Source of the DNA: a virus
Length of the DNA: 34,412 bases
Direction: 5' to 3' (one strand)
Virus record (IMG/VR): IMGVR_UViG_3300045455_000034
Location: 1-34,412 of that record
The notes beneath the pieces were generated by a model, which saw only the letters and a list, made by a program, of their open reading frames with translations, had not been told where the DNA came from and ran no database searches. Of the stretch, positions 1 to 8,977 are shown piece after piece. The position numbers and the translations under genes were made by a program. Positions within the stretch are counted from its first letter, which is position 1; each line of letters starts with the position of its first letter.

Positions 1-70
1 TACACCCCATATATGCCGGTCGAACCTCGATTTTAGCCTATATATCGCCCCTTACGATTATTTCCTTAAT

Positions 71-127
71 CCGGACTTAAAATCCGCCGGTGGTGACACC
101 TTGTGGGTTCGATTCCCACCCGCCCCA
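71..127 (+). other. 3' half of tRNA-Leu(UAA), probable attachment-site core
   Basis: The stretch reads as the anticodon arm (loop with TAA), the long variable arm of a class II tRNA, a perfect T-arm (GTGGG, TTCGATT, CCCAC at 103-119) and the 3' acceptor strand ending near 127. Upstream of 71 there is no D-arm or 5' acceptor strand, so the tRNA is not complete. Integration into the 3' end of a tRNA gene next to the integrase is the classic arrangement. Because the 5' half is missing on the side where an intact host tRNA would be expected, this looks like attP of a free or circular phage, or a distal prophage junction. Confidence 0.75.
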
Positions 128-200
128 TATACAGCATATACAGGGTGTGAAAGAGCTTCAGCCGGCACATATGGGAGTATCCCAGAAAGGCCGGTTTGTC

Positions 201-1100
201 ATGCAAAATAAACTACAGCGGATTTTTGTTAAAGACGTTGTCCAAAAATTCATGATGGCCAAAGAGTCAGAGGGGTTAGCTTCCGGATCTCTACGCTTTT
301 ATCATCAGAAACTGGAACCATTTATAGCATTTTGTGAAAAGTGTGGCTGCCCAGAAATACTCAGTATTGAGGGGGATTTGATTCGGCAGTTCTTGCTGAG
401 CTTGCATGAAAAGCATTCACCTGGCGGTGTTCATTCGTTTTTTCGTGCTGTCCATGCTCTGTTCACCTGGTATGATACTGAGTATGAGGGGGAGAATTGG
501 CGCAACCCCATATCCCGAATCAAAGCTCCCAAAGTGCCTGAAGAAATATTGGACCCTGTTTCAGAAGATACGGTTCGAGCGTTAATAAGAACTTGTAAGG
601 ATGATTTTTACGGCGTTCGTGATAAAGCAATTTTGTTATTGCTGGACAACACCGGATTACGCGCCTCAGAACTATTAAATCTTGATCTTGACTCTGTAGA
701 TTTACCTTTATCGGTTTTATATGTTGAAAGGGGAAAGGGCGGCCATCCACGGGCAATAGATTTTAATCGAGAGGTGAAACGTTCCCTGCGATCATATTTA
801 AAACAACGGTTATCAACTGACACTTACGCTTTTTTCATTAATCGATATGGTGAAAGATTGACGTATGACAATTTACGCAATATGCTAGCGCGGCGAGCCA
901 AATGTGCAGGTATTTTTCCACCTACATTGCATTCATTTAGGCGCAAACATGCGCTTGATTTGCATCGAGCCGGAGAATCATTATTGACTATTCAACATCG
1001 ATTAGGGCACAGGACTGACCGGGTATTGAAGAGATATATAAAACTTACTCGTGAAGATATGATAAAAAGTGCCCGCAGATTGAAAAAGGCTATCCGATAA
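201..1100 (+). CDS. int: tyrosine recombinase / phage integrase
   Basis: Predicted 299-residue site-specific recombinase that would integrate and excise the phage at the adjacent tRNA-Leu core. The N-terminal half resembles a SAM-like core-binding domain. The catalytic half shows the family residues: Arg in NTGLRASEL, Lys in VERGKGGHPR, the H-x-x-R box in LHSFRRKHA, His in HRLGHRTD and the nucleophile Tyr in VLKRYIK. I chose the ATG at 201, preceded by AGAAAGG about ten bases upstream; the frame stays open back to 90, but that would run through the tRNA fragment. It is convergent with the fibre operon, with only three bases between the stops. Two copies of the dispersed 11-bp palindrome lie inside (357 and 475). 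Confidence 0.93.
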   Translation: MQNKLQRIFVKDVVQKFMMAKESEGLASGSLRFYHQKLEPFIAFCEKCGCPEILSIEGDLIRQFLLSLHEKHSPGGVHSFFRAVHALFTWYDTEYEGENWRNPISRIKAPKVPEEILDPVSEDTVRALIRTCKDDFYGVRDKAILLLLDNTGLRASELLNLDLDSVDLPLSVLYVERGKGGHPRAIDFNREVKRSLRSYLKQRLSTDTYAFFINRYGERLTYDNLRNMLARRAKCAGIFPPTLHSFRRKHALDLHRAGESLLTIQHRLGHRTDRVLKRYIKLTREDMIKSARRLKKAIR

Positions 1101-1117
1101 TTACTATCCGATAATTA
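1090..1117. repeat. 14-bp perfect tandem duplication at the integrase/fibre gene junction
   Basis: CTATCCGATAATTA occurs twice in direct succession (1090-1103 and 1104-1117), spanning the integrase stop codon and the C-terminal codons of the convergent gene. It probably arose by local slippage. No intrinsic terminator is visible between the two convergent genes. Confidence 0.8.
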
Positions 1118-1727
1118 TTACTTGAAATTCCCCGCCTGGCGGGATAAATGTTATCTCCAAATAAGGTCTCTGTGCTACCGTGCTGTGTTCGCGACTCGAA
1201 AATTGATAGCGGTCGTTCAACTCCGTGCGCATCCTCAGGATGTACCCCTCGTACACGACTGAGCCATTGACGATGTTTTGCAGATCGGTGATGCCCGCCG
1301 CCACAAACGCTATCGGTTTCCATCCCACCGCCTCGGTCGCCGAAAATGAGCGGCTGCCCAAAACCGTGTTGACAAAATCGGTTGTGGTCGAGCCACAACC
1401 CGCAGTGCCCCAGTTGACGCCCGTGCGGGCGATGTTCCAGGTCGCTTCCATCTCGACCCACGGGCGGATGACACGGAAAATGTCCATTGTGCGGGCATTG
1501 TCGGACGCCTCTACATCCATATGTAAATGCAGTGTGGCCGACTGAATTGTTGATCCTGCAGGAACATGAGTCAAAATATCAAACCAAATCAACGATCTAG
1601 ACAGCCACCCCGTACCGGCTGTCGATTCACCAACACGTAAACCGGTAAAACTCCCGTGATTACCTGTCGCTTCATGTTGATGAATATCGGTGTCTCTCCC
1701 AGGACTAATGTTGACCGTTACCGTCAT
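1104..1727 (-). CDS. DNRLRE-domain virion surface protein
   Basis: 207 residues. The pattern of a beta-rich DNRLRE/CBM-like domain is visible: TVNISPGRDTDI near the start, the ATLHLHMD strand, WNIARTGVNWGTAGC, and a C-terminal RPYLEITFIP strand. Such domains occur on secreted and virion surface proteins and are thought to bind carbohydrate or support adhesion, so a role at the fibre tip is inferred. It is the last gene of the late operon. The ATG overlaps the preceding stop (ATGA) and has GAGG five bases upstream. No enzyme motif is seen. Confidence 0.6.
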   Translation of the reverse strand: MTVTVNISPGRDTDIHQHEATGNHGSFTGLRVGESTAGTGWLSRSLIWFDILTHVPAGSTIQSATLHLHMDVEASDNARTMDIFRVIRPWVEMEATWNIARTGVNWGTAGCGSTTTDFVNTVLGSRSFSATEAVGWKPIAFVAAGITDLQNIVNGSVVYEGYILRMRTELNDRYQFSSREHSTVAQRPYLEITFIPPGGEFQVIIIG

Positions 1728-2335
1728 GTGCGCCTCACTACCAGAACGAGCGTGACCTGCTGGATGGTCGCCACCGAGTCCACGTTGAACGCTAAAATGT
1801 CACCTGCAGCAAGCGTTTTTGTCCAGCCGGTAAGAGTAGTATCCTGTGACTTTTGCGCGCTGCTAAGCGTCGGCTTGGCTGTACTGCAAATTGAATCAGT
1901 TACTGTTGGCGGAGCATTACTGTAAGTATCACGCCAAATGTCCACCACAATCGAGCCCGATATATTCGCTAATAGCGTGACACGCTCGATCTCGCAGTTG
2001 TACGGTATTTCCAGAAAACCCTTGATGCCGGTGGTGATGACCACCGAACCATTGCCTAAAATGACATTGATCGTTGAGCGAATAATGAGGTCGGGCTCAT
2101 TTTCCAATATAGTTACACGTCCATTCAAAGCAGCAATATCAGTATGGGCAGTATCTATGCCAGTCTCGATATTATTCATTCGAGCAGCCGTAATTGTAGT
2201 GCCCGCCTGCACAATAGCAGGGACAAGCTGCAACACAGTATCTGGCAATAGTGTATTCCCACTGACATCCTTGATGTGATATGTCTCATCGCCAGCCAAA
2301 ATTTCATCGACCCAGGTAGTCTTTGTGTAAGGCAT
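1724..2335 (-). CDS. tail fibre / receptor-binding protein (paralogue of the gene at 3628-4218)
   Basis: 203 residues. The N-terminus (TKTTWVDEI, then ITAARMNNIETGIDTAHTD) matches the start of the product of the gene three positions upstream in the operon (KTNWIDEI, ITATRLNNLENGVD). This shared virion-anchoring module is followed by an unrelated beta-rich C-terminal domain with GWTKTLAAGDILAFNVDS near the end. The layout fits a modular adhesin: a common base and a variable receptor-facing head. GGAG lies eight bases before the ATG. No lytic or hydrolase residues are apparent. Confidence 0.65.
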   Translation of the reverse strand: MPYTKTTWVDEILAGDETYHIKDVSGNTLLPDTVLQLVPAIVQAGTTITAARMNNIETGIDTAHTDIAALNGRVTILENEPDLIIRSTINVILGNGSVVITTGIKGFLEIPYNCEIERVTLLANISGSIVVDIWRDTYSNAPPTVTDSICSTAKPTLSSAQKSQDTTLTGWTKTLAAGDILAFNVDSVATIQQVTLVLVVRRT

Positions 2336-2351
2336 AAGCGTTACTCCACTC

Positions 2352-2771
2352 TTATGATAAGCGCATAATGAATACCAGCTTAATGTGCCGGTTCAGATTC
2401 GATGCTGCTCCGGTTTGCCCGATCCCATGCCGGTGTGCGCCGCCAGAATACACCAGGAAACCAGCGTCATGATTGTGATTAGCAGCGCGAAAGACATTCG
2501 TCCCAGACGGGCCTTTATCAGCAGATACACCTGAATTCGACCACGAATGAAGTACCGAGTGAACATGCGCTCCATTTTCGCTGGTGGCATTGGTTGGATA
2601 GGTATGCGTGTGTGTAGCAGCCCCTCCGGTCGTTTTCAATTCTCCGTCATTGGCAGCGCCTTTCGGCATCCTGCCGCGTATATCGGGTGTGCCATTCTGT
2701 CCATCACACAACACCCAACCTAACGGGATATCCGCGTTTCTCCAGGCAATGATAGTTCCTATTTCAAACAT
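2352..2771 (-). CDS. short phage tail-collar domain protein
   Basis: 139 residues beginning with the hallmark of the phage tail collar family: IGTIIAWRNADIPLGW followed by CDGQNGTPDIRGRMPKGA. The rest is Gly/His-rich with THTHTYP, GAHVHS, NHNHD and GAHRHG pairs, as in fibres whose His pairs coordinate metal ions in a trimeric shaft. Probable fibre or tip component that contacts the host surface. AGG lies six bases before the ATG. It sits directly downstream of a longer protein with two similar modules, so it may have arisen by duplication. Confidence 0.75.
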   Translation of the reverse strand: MFEIGTIIAWRNADIPLGWVLCDGQNGTPDIRGRMPKGAANDGELKTTGGAATHTHTYPTNATSENGAHVHSVLHSWSNSGVSADKGPSGTNVFRAANHNHDAGFLVYSGGAHRHGIGQTGAASNLNRHIKLVFIMRLS

Positions 2772-2773
2772 CT

Positions 2774-3631
2774 TTATCCTTTCTGTATGAAATAGACTAA
2801 TGCAAATGGAGGTTCATACGCAGCAGCATTGGTATCAACCACGTCATGATCATGTGCTCCACTACTGGATGTTTGTCCACTGGTGGAATGGGTATGATTC
2901 CCGGCTGCGACGGAATGTACACCGGTCGAGAAACCCTGATTGGCAGTGGCTGTGGCATTGGACAATGAACCACCGTATGAATGCGTATGACCTCCGCCGG
3001 ATGCAGCTTTACTGTTGCTATGCTGGTGATTGGCGGCTCCCGCACTTTGACCAACATCGCTATCAAGGTTAGCCCCAAAGATAAATTGGCCGCGCAAATC
3101 GATTCTCCCGCCTAATCCGTCACAAATATTCCATCCCGCTGGAATTTGTGCAATGGGCAGCACAGTCATGACAATCACGCCATTGGGAATGGCGCTGCCT
3201 GATACTCTCCGAATCCAATACAAACGCTTCGATGGCGGCAAACCCATAACAGTATTGGTATCCAACAAGGTGTGTGAGTGATTCCCTCCAGAGCCGGTGG
3301 ATGCCAACCAGCTCGAATGGGTATGTTCACTTGCGATCGATGAGCCGCCTCCAGCAGGACCAATCTCTACGATCGAGCTTGCGCCGCTTTGTGTGCCCAC
3401 CTCAGCCGTGTGTGTGTGATTTGCAACGGCATTCATCGTTGGGTTTGTGTGAAGGTGCGTATTCTCTCCGATTGGTGTTTCGACAATATCATCCGGTGTT
3501 GCACCCAGAATATAAGCATCCTTTGTCGGAGCATAGATCGACCAGTCTGCAGGCAACGCAGATGCCACACCATGCCATAGTACAATTGCGTCAATCAGGC
3601 TACCAGAAGAAGGGTTTTGAATGACAATCAC
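2774..3631 (-). CDS. tail fibre with two tandem collar-like modules
   Basis: 285 residues with two collar-type units. The first half has a degenerate unit (LPADWSIYAPTKDAYILGA). The second has a good match (IPAGWNICDGLGGRIDLRG and FIFGANLDSDVG). Both carry His-pair clusters such as NHTHTAE, SEHTHSS, NHQHSN and GGHTHS. A GTG start overlaps the previous stop (GTGA) with GGAG five bases upstream, suggesting translational coupling. The role as a host-recognition fibre is inferred from the collar motif and its place between two paralogous fibre genes. Confidence 0.75.
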   Translation of the reverse strand: MIVIQNPSSGSLIDAIVLWHGVASALPADWSIYAPTKDAYILGATPDDIVETPIGENTHLHTNPTMNAVANHTHTAEVGTQSGASSIVEIGPAGGGSSIASEHTHSSWLASTGSGGNHSHTLLDTNTVMGLPPSKRLYWIRRVSGSAIPNGVIVMTVLPIAQIPAGWNICDGLGGRIDLRGQFIFGANLDSDVGQSAGAANHQHSNSKAASGGGHTHSYGGSLSNATATANQGFSTGVHSVAAGNHTHSTSGQTSSSGAHDHDVVDTNAAAYEPPFALVYFIQKG

Positions 3632-4218
3632 GGCAACTCCGCTAAAATGATAACATCAAGCCCGCGTACACCAGTACCGGCGCCATCTACATCTACTCGT
3701 ATTCTCTCGCCCGTAACCAAATTCTTTTGGGCAGCAGCCACTACAGCAGGCACAGCAGCAGTGTAGCTGTTAAATTCTCCCTGATCGATTGTAGCCGGAG
3801 TACTCAGTATGTCGGAGGAGCGGGAAAGATTATGCAACTGGACAGTAACTACACCTGCGGATGATGGCGTATAAACTGCAATATGCACCGAGGTAATATT
3901 CATACCATTGACAGCCGCAGGAACAGTGAAAATCATTCTCCCGTCGCCTACACTAAGCGAGGCATCATCAGACAACACTTTCAGGTAGATCGTCTCACGA
4001 GATACATTCACCATGAGAGTATCCAATGAATCCACGCCGTTTTCGAGGTTGTTCAACCTGGTGGCGGTGATAGCTGTACCCGGTGTTGTGATGGTGGTTG
4101 CCGGAGTGATTTCCACTTCTGCATGAATGATCGATGCACCCTCAACGATACGATATTTCACTGGCGTCGAAGCAGGTATTTCATCGATCCAGTTCGTTTT
4201 CACATATTGCTTCTGCAT
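3628..4218 (-). CDS. tail fibre / receptor-binding protein, paralogue of the gene at 1724-2335
   Basis: 196 residues. Residues 1-70 (KTNWIDEIPAS, then TPGTAITATRLNNLENGVD) repeat the N-terminal anchor of the downstream paralogue. The C-terminal part is a different beta-rich domain (GMNITSVHIAVYTPSS, TGERIRVDVDGAG). ATG with GGAGG eight bases upstream; TAATG overlap with the previous gene. One 10/11 copy of the dispersed palindrome lies inside (3800-3810). Probable adhesin; the receptor is unknown. Confidence 0.65.
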   Translation of the reverse strand: MQKQYVKTNWIDEIPASTPVKYRIVEGASIIHAEVEITPATTITTPGTAITATRLNNLENGVDSLDTLMVNVSRETIYLKVLSDDASLSVGDGRMIFTVPAAVNGMNITSVHIAVYTPSSAGVVTVQLHNLSRSSDILSTPATIDQGEFNSYTAAVPAVVAAAQKNLVTGERIRVDVDGAGTGVRGLDVIILAELP

Positions 4219-4778
4219 TACAAATACCTCCGATGGGCATTCTGGCGTCTCATGCCAGTTCCGGCTTGTGTAACACCAGTGCGAGGTCTGCGAACCGGCG
4301 TTGGAGCATCAGGTACAAACGCAAACATCCGAAATCTAATCTGCCACATACGGCTCTGGCCGGCTGCGCCGACGCCGGCATACACGAGATAGTGCATTTG
4401 CCGGAGAATAAATGACCTCATTATCTCTATGTTGCGTTCAATTTCGTTGATGTCTTCGTAATTTGGGGATGTGCCGCCTGCCCCCTCAACATACTGAGTA
4501 TTGGGGGACGATAGAGAAGCATCAACGTACTTTTCCCATTTTGCAACATTGATTACTTCTAAAAAGTGATTGAATTCAGTAACGGTAGGGATGGTTTGAC
4601 GGGTAGGCTCTGGTAATGTTTCATAGTCAATTCCGGCATTGTGTAAAAAATTGATCAGCGCTGCCACTACGGATGCATTACCATAAATGCGCACCCAATC
4701 AACGACATTGAAAAAAGCCTTAGAGGTGCGATTAACAATGTCTTCACTGGTGCGATCCGTAATCGGTTTAAGCCACAT
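4218..4778 (-). CDS. tail-tip / baseplate-associated structural protein
   Basis: 186 residues from the ATG at 4778, which has GGAG six bases upstream. A TTG 45 bases further up is in frame but would overlap the previous gene by 56 bases. The start (WLKPITDRTSEDIV, then TSKAFFNVVDWVRIYGN) resembles small structural proteins that follow tail-tip genes in phages of anaerobes. The C-terminus is Arg-rich. An exact dispersed palindrome (4491-4501) encodes NTQY. Function beyond a virion part is unknown. Confidence 0.55.
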   Translation of the reverse strand: MWLKPITDRTSEDIVNRTSKAFFNVVDWVRIYGNASVVAALINFLHNAGIDYETLPEPTRQTIPTVTEFNHFLEVINVAKWEKYVDASLSSPNTQYVEGAGGTSPNYEDINEIERNIEIMRSFILRQMHYLVYAGVGAAGQSRMWQIRFRMFAFVPDAPTPVRRPRTGVTQAGTGMRRQNAHRRYL

Positions 4779-6462
4779 GTTCCACTCCAATAATTTCTGT
4801 GTTGACAATGAAACCTCGCGCAAGATCGGTATCCATTTTTTCGATCACGCCCCGTAAGGTTTTACCATACATTGTTTCGATGTTGACCACATCACCAGGT
4901 TGTACGGATGGCGCAAACAATTGAACTTTTTGCAGGTATCTTTGTTGATAATAATCGTACAATCGCTGCGTAATTTGGACCAGGTTGTTAGGATTGACCA
5001 AATAGGCATCTTTTACTTCCAACACATTCGGCTTGACAGATATGCTCAATCCTGGCGTGTGTATGGCATGTCCACGGGTGATTTCATTGTACGTCTGGCC
5101 GGTCAAGATTACCTGGCCTGATGTAGCTACATTTATAATGGCATAGTTTGCGCCGCTCTCGGCAATCGTGCCTCCACTAATACTGAGTGTATGCATAGGC
5201 TGGCTAAAAAGAATTTCATGTAATCCTGCCGGCAGATTATCCTTAAATAGCTCCTTGCTCTCCGTAGATGGTAAATAAGAGTGTGCAATTACAGTAACAC
5301 CAGTAACCAGCGGGCGCATGGCAATCGATTGATTCATACCCTTTTCGGAACGAGTTATGGTTGCAGCAGCCACTTCTTGTGCTGCGATACGTGAACGATA
5401 TATTTTGATTGTCCATGATCGGGAACAATCCACTGCTGCGCCGGCAGCGAAGGCAATCTGCTGTAATGTTTTTCTCAGGGTGCCATAAGGTATCCAGCCG
5501 CTGATTAACACATTATTTAGGTTGGGATCCAATTGATAGGGTATTGATGCAGCGCTCATGATGTCGTACAGCAAATCTTCCAGGCGTACAGCAGTATACA
5601 TACCTCCACGATGAGGAATACTATCCAATACACCTGCCATGTCTATTGCTCGAAATTCAATTTCCTGTTTGCTCTTGTTCTCCCAGGTGTCCAGATAGAA
5701 TTGCCCTATTAGATTGATTGCTCCATCCACATATAGATATGCAGCAATTGGCTGACGGGTTGCCAGCGCCGCAAATTCACCGGCAGGATTTAAAATCGAA
5801 AATTGCTCATCTTCTGAGAATAATGTCAAATTAAATGCATTAACTCGTAATGATGTGCTCAAAGGATCAACTTCCTCTATTACAGCCGCGCTTTTGATAC
5901 TCTCGCCGGTGAACGTGATAAGTTTTCCAAAATCAATCCCCAACAAACGAAAATAGCGATAAGGACGAGAGGTTTTCTGAAATGTTATGACAATTCGATT
6001 AAAACTCGATACAAATTGGTTTGCAGAAAATTCTACATCTGTCGGGAAATATGTGTTGGATATAATCAAAGCTGCGCCATTATAATAATCAACTTTGATC
6101 TCTGATGCGTAATCGCCAGTGTTCAAGGAGAAACGAAAACCAATTCCATCAGTATCATGTAGCTGGCTAAATGTGATCTCTAATACAGGTGGACTGATAA
6201 ACCCACCACTGGCATTGCTCATCTCTAATGACATCATGCCCACCAACGCCTTGGAAGGATCGACAGGGATAAAACGATAGCGCCCATCTAAAACCCAGTA
6301 ATCAGGCTCATACGTGATCGATGGATACAGTAATACATTGTCCGTTTTCAAATTGGCAACATTAGAAAATGGCTGTAATGCGGTTGTTGTAGAAATAGTG
6401 GCATCCTGTTTGATCTCAATTACATATAAACCAAACGAAATGCGTGGTGTCGTTACTGGCAT
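4768..6462 (-). CDS. phage tail protein (tail-tip / baseplate hub-like)
   Basis: 564 residues. Placed directly after the distal-tail-like protein and before the fibres, where siphophages encode the tail-associated hub. The N-terminal 200 residues are beta-rich (discoidin-like strands such as FSLNTGDYASEIKVDY). The middle segment (LIGQFYLDTWENKSKQEIEF, then LLYDIMSAASIPY) resembles the hub domain of many phage tail proteins, and the end (VQPGDVVNIETMYGKTLRGV) is typical of hub proteins. ATGA overlap with the preceding gene. No peptidase or muramidase signature was recognised. Confidence 0.65.
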   Translation of the reverse strand: MPVTTPRISFGLYVIEIKQDATISTTTALQPFSNVANLKTDNVLLYPSITYEPDYWVLDGRYRFIPVDPSKALVGMMSLEMSNASGGFISPPVLEITFSQLHDTDGIGFRFSLNTGDYASEIKVDYYNGAALIISNTYFPTDVEFSANQFVSSFNRIVITFQKTSRPYRYFRLLGIDFGKLITFTGESIKSAAVIEEVDPLSTSLRVNAFNLTLFSEDEQFSILNPAGEFAALATRQPIAAYLYVDGAINLIGQFYLDTWENKSKQEIEFRAIDMAGVLDSIPHRGGMYTAVRLEDLLYDIMSAASIPYQLDPNLNNVLISGWIPYGTLRKTLQQIAFAAGAAVDCSRSWTIKIYRSRIAAQEVAAATITRSEKGMNQSIAMRPLVTGVTVIAHSYLPSTESKELFKDNLPAGLHEILFSQPMHTLSISGGTIAESGANYAIINVATSGQVILTGQTYNEITRGHAIHTPGLSISVKPNVLEVKDAYLVNPNNLVQITQRLYDYYQQRYLQKVQLFAPSVQPGDVVNIETMYGKTLRGVIEKMDTDLARGFIVNTEIIGVEHVA

Positions 6463-6839
6463 CAGGGCTTCCTCGCCGGCTCTTTGGCAATGAAACGTGC
6501 CGAAAGTTCTTTCCAGTACGGTTTGCCATCTTTAATTCGATATAGCGCATCTTTCACACTGGAGATGTAGCCGGTAAAACGATAAACAGCATTCGTGCCC
6601 GGCACTTCGATAGTATGAAAAGCTGTCGGCTCAGTAAGTTTATTATAAAGATTAAAATATAACGATTGATCGAAAATTTCACCAAAGGTGATGCTATAGT
6701 TGTAATAAACGCCAATGATTTCACGCCTCAGACTGCCGTCCTCAGTGCGTTCCGCGTATTTGTCCAACACATCCGCCTGACGTTGCACATCCACATACGG
6801 CACTTGATAGATCACGCCATCGATCTTGATATAGTTCAC
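6462..6839 (-). CDS. distal-tail-like minor tail protein
   Basis: 125 residues, with the pattern of a conserved phage protein that links tape measure and hub: YIKIDGVIYQVPYVDVQR near the start, YYNYSITFGE in the middle, and YRFTGYISSVKDALYR followed by FIAKEPARKP at the end. GTG start overlapping the tape-measure stop (GTGA), so probably translationally coupled. It likely forms a ring at the distal tail. This is a family-level inference only. Confidence 0.6.
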   Translation of the reverse strand: MNYIKIDGVIYQVPYVDVQRQADVLDKYAERTEDGSLRREIIGVYYNYSITFGEIFDQSLYFNLYNKLTEPTAFHTIEVPGTNAVYRFTGYISSVKDALYRIKDGKPYWKELSARFIAKEPARKP

Positions 6840-8977
6840 CTAATAAGCCCTCCACTTATCAGACTTGCGCCAACTCGCTGCCCTTCCTGATCGATATACG
6901 GTTTCATTTGACGTACCAGCTCGGCCATCGATCCTGTAAAGTGCACTTCGACTCTGATTGGTTCGCGTTGTCCTAATTCTTCACGGATAAGTTGACGCAA
7001 TAGCGCTTCGGGTGTTTCGATGTTGCGCCCGCTGCGCTGATCACCTAAAAGAGCAAGGAACTCCGAATTTGCAGGAATTACCGCCCCGGTAGCCAATCGA
7101 GGTATTTGCCTCGCCACAACAGAAGGCAGATTCAATCCCCAGGTTTGACCGCCAAATTGAGGCACCCAAGACGGAATCTCGATCTTGAAACTATTCAGGG
7201 CATTGATAATGCCATTCAAAGCGCTGGCAATCCCTCTTAAAAGCGCATTCAGAAAATCGATAATTCGATTGACATTTGACCTTGCCCATTCACGCACTGC
7301 AAATAATGCGGCATCCGTCGCCTTTGGTATCCAGTCAAATAACGTCTTGAATGCCTTTTCGATTGGATCAGTGACATTAGCTTTAAACCACGCGCCTGCT
7401 TTACCCCACTGTTCAACAATCCAAGACCAAACTTCACCCGCTTTTTCTTTGACATAATCCCAATTTAAAATCAATAGGGCGATAATCGCAATCAGAACGC
7501 CAATAGCAAGCACCGCCAAAAAGATCGGTGATGTCAAAAAGGCCATTGCTGCGCCAAATGCCATCGTAACTTTTGCAGCAATCAACGCACCCAATGACCA
7601 TAAACCAGCGATGCCCGTCAGCAGCAGCCAGGCGGCAGCAAATGAACCCAAAATCACAATGATATTGCGAAAAGCAATAGGATTTTCTCTAATCCACTGG
7701 CCTAATTCAACTAGCCGGTCATTTATCCATTTCAGCGCATTAATAAATGCGGTCGCGGTCCAGCCGCCAACAGGCACAAGAATATTCTGGTAAATCCATA
7801 ATCCCACAGGTTTAATAAAGCGATCTAAAATGAAATATAAAGTCTTGAGATGTGGATCAACAAATTCCCTCACTTTCTTCTTGAGCTCTTCGATGCGCTC
7901 CCTGAACTCATCCGGAATTAGATCCTCGGGTGGTTCAATGCCCAGTTCCCCTAACCCACCCAAACCACCTAAACCACCTGGTACAGCGCCGCCACCACCG
8001 CCGGTGTCCTGCTGCAAGACATTCAAATCGTCAAATGCCGCCAGCGACCCCTTCGCAGCCTTGCCCGCTTTACCGGTTGCGCCTGCTAAGTTTTCTTGCG
8101 CATCTGCAGCGTTGTTAGTAGCATCTGCCACAGCCTCCATCCCGGCTACACTCGCACCAACATTGACGCCAAACAGCAAGCTCATCACCCAGGCGACTCT
8201 TTGCGCAAACCAGGTCAAAGCGTCAACTGCCATTTTGATGTAAGGCATGATTCTGGATACAATTGGAATAATAGAATTGCCTACAGCAACCCGAAAATTC
8301 TGGAAACTTGTGCCCAGCGCCGCAACCTGACCGGCATATCCACCTGACAACTTGGCGGCATCTCCAACTTGATATTTGCTCTCCTCTAAAATGCCATTTA
8401 ATTCTGCCTGTATTTTCTGTTGCTGAGTCAACTTGTCAGCCGTCGTTCCGATGCTCCGTGCATACTCTTGCCACATCTTGGCAACATTCTTGGTAACGCC
8501 GGCATTATCGACTAAAATGCTATTTTCATTCTTCAAACCCTCACTTGCGCTGCGTATGGCCTGACCCATCGTCATGGACGCCTGCCGGCCAAAAGCTGAT
8601 GCATCCTTGAGCGCAATTAATGTTTTCTGAATTTGGGACGTATCATATCCACGTAATGCCAGATTTTTATATGCGATAATAGCATCGGTTGCCGGCACCA
8701 GGCCATCAGCAATGTAATCATCAATGAACGCCTGGGCGCCCGAAAAACTCTGTCCAGTACCCTCCAACACACTCCGCAGCCCAACCATGGCTGAAGCCAG
8801 ATTCGAGGCCGCACCGACAGCAGTTCTCCCGAAGTTGACAATTGCCGCTATACCAAATGTAATACCAATGGCAGCCGCCATGTTCCCAAGCGCGGTTGTC
8901 ATCCGCTGAATGCCGGCGTTGAAGCCCTTACTATCCAGGCTGGTATCTATTCGAATGCTGCCATCATAACCGGGCAT
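6836..8977 (-). CDS. tail tape measure protein
   Basis: 713 residues. It begins with the typical tape-measure opening (GSIRIDTSLDSKGFNAGIQR) and contains the conserved block around YDTSQIQKTLIALKDAS, SMTMGQAIRSASEGLKNEN and KLSGGYAGQVAALGTSF. A Gly-rich linker follows near residues 325-345, then a long hydrophobic stretch around residues 445-510 (AAAWLLLTGIAGLW, IFLAVLAIGVLIAIIALLIL) that could enter the host membrane during DNA delivery. At about 1.5 angstrom per residue, the tail would be near 105 nm. GGGAG lies nine bases upstream of the ATG. Confidence 0.92.
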   Translation of the reverse strand: MPGYDGSIRIDTSLDSKGFNAGIQRMTTALGNMAAAIGITFGIAAIVNFGRTAVGAASNLASAMVGLRSVLEGTGQSFSGAQAFIDDYIADGLVPATDAIIAYKNLALRGYDTSQIQKTLIALKDASAFGRQASMTMGQAIRSASEGLKNENSILVDNAGVTKNVAKMWQEYARSIGTTADKLTQQQKIQAELNGILEESKYQVGDAAKLSGGYAGQVAALGTSFQNFRVAVGNSIIPIVSRIMPYIKMAVDALTWFAQRVAWVMSLLFGVNVGASVAGMEAVADATNNAADAQENLAGATGKAGKAAKGSLAAFDDLNVLQQDTGGGGGAVPGGLGGLGGLGELGIEPPEDLIPDEFRERIEELKKKVREFVDPHLKTLYFILDRFIKPVGLWIYQNILVPVGGWTATAFINALKWINDRLVELGQWIRENPIAFRNIIVILGSFAAAWLLLTGIAGLWSLGALIAAKVTMAFGAAMAFLTSPIFLAVLAIGVLIAIIALLILNWDYVKEKAGEVWSWIVEQWGKAGAWFKANVTDPIEKAFKTLFDWIPKATDAALFAVREWARSNVNRIIDFLNALLRGIASALNGIINALNSFKIEIPSWVPQFGGQTWGLNLPSVVARQIPRLATGAVIPANSEFLALLGDQRSGRNIETPEALLRQLIREELGQREPIRVEVHFTGSMAELVRQMKPYIDQEGQRVGASLISGGLIR

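Noticed and set aside
90-200. Longer integrase reading frame starting at GTG 90
   Set aside because: It runs through the tRNA T-arm and has no ribosome-binding site; the ATG at 201 does.
2797-3624. + strand and other-frame ORFs opposite the collar genes
   Set aside because: They are His/Arg/Trp-rich shadows of repetitive Gly/His codons.
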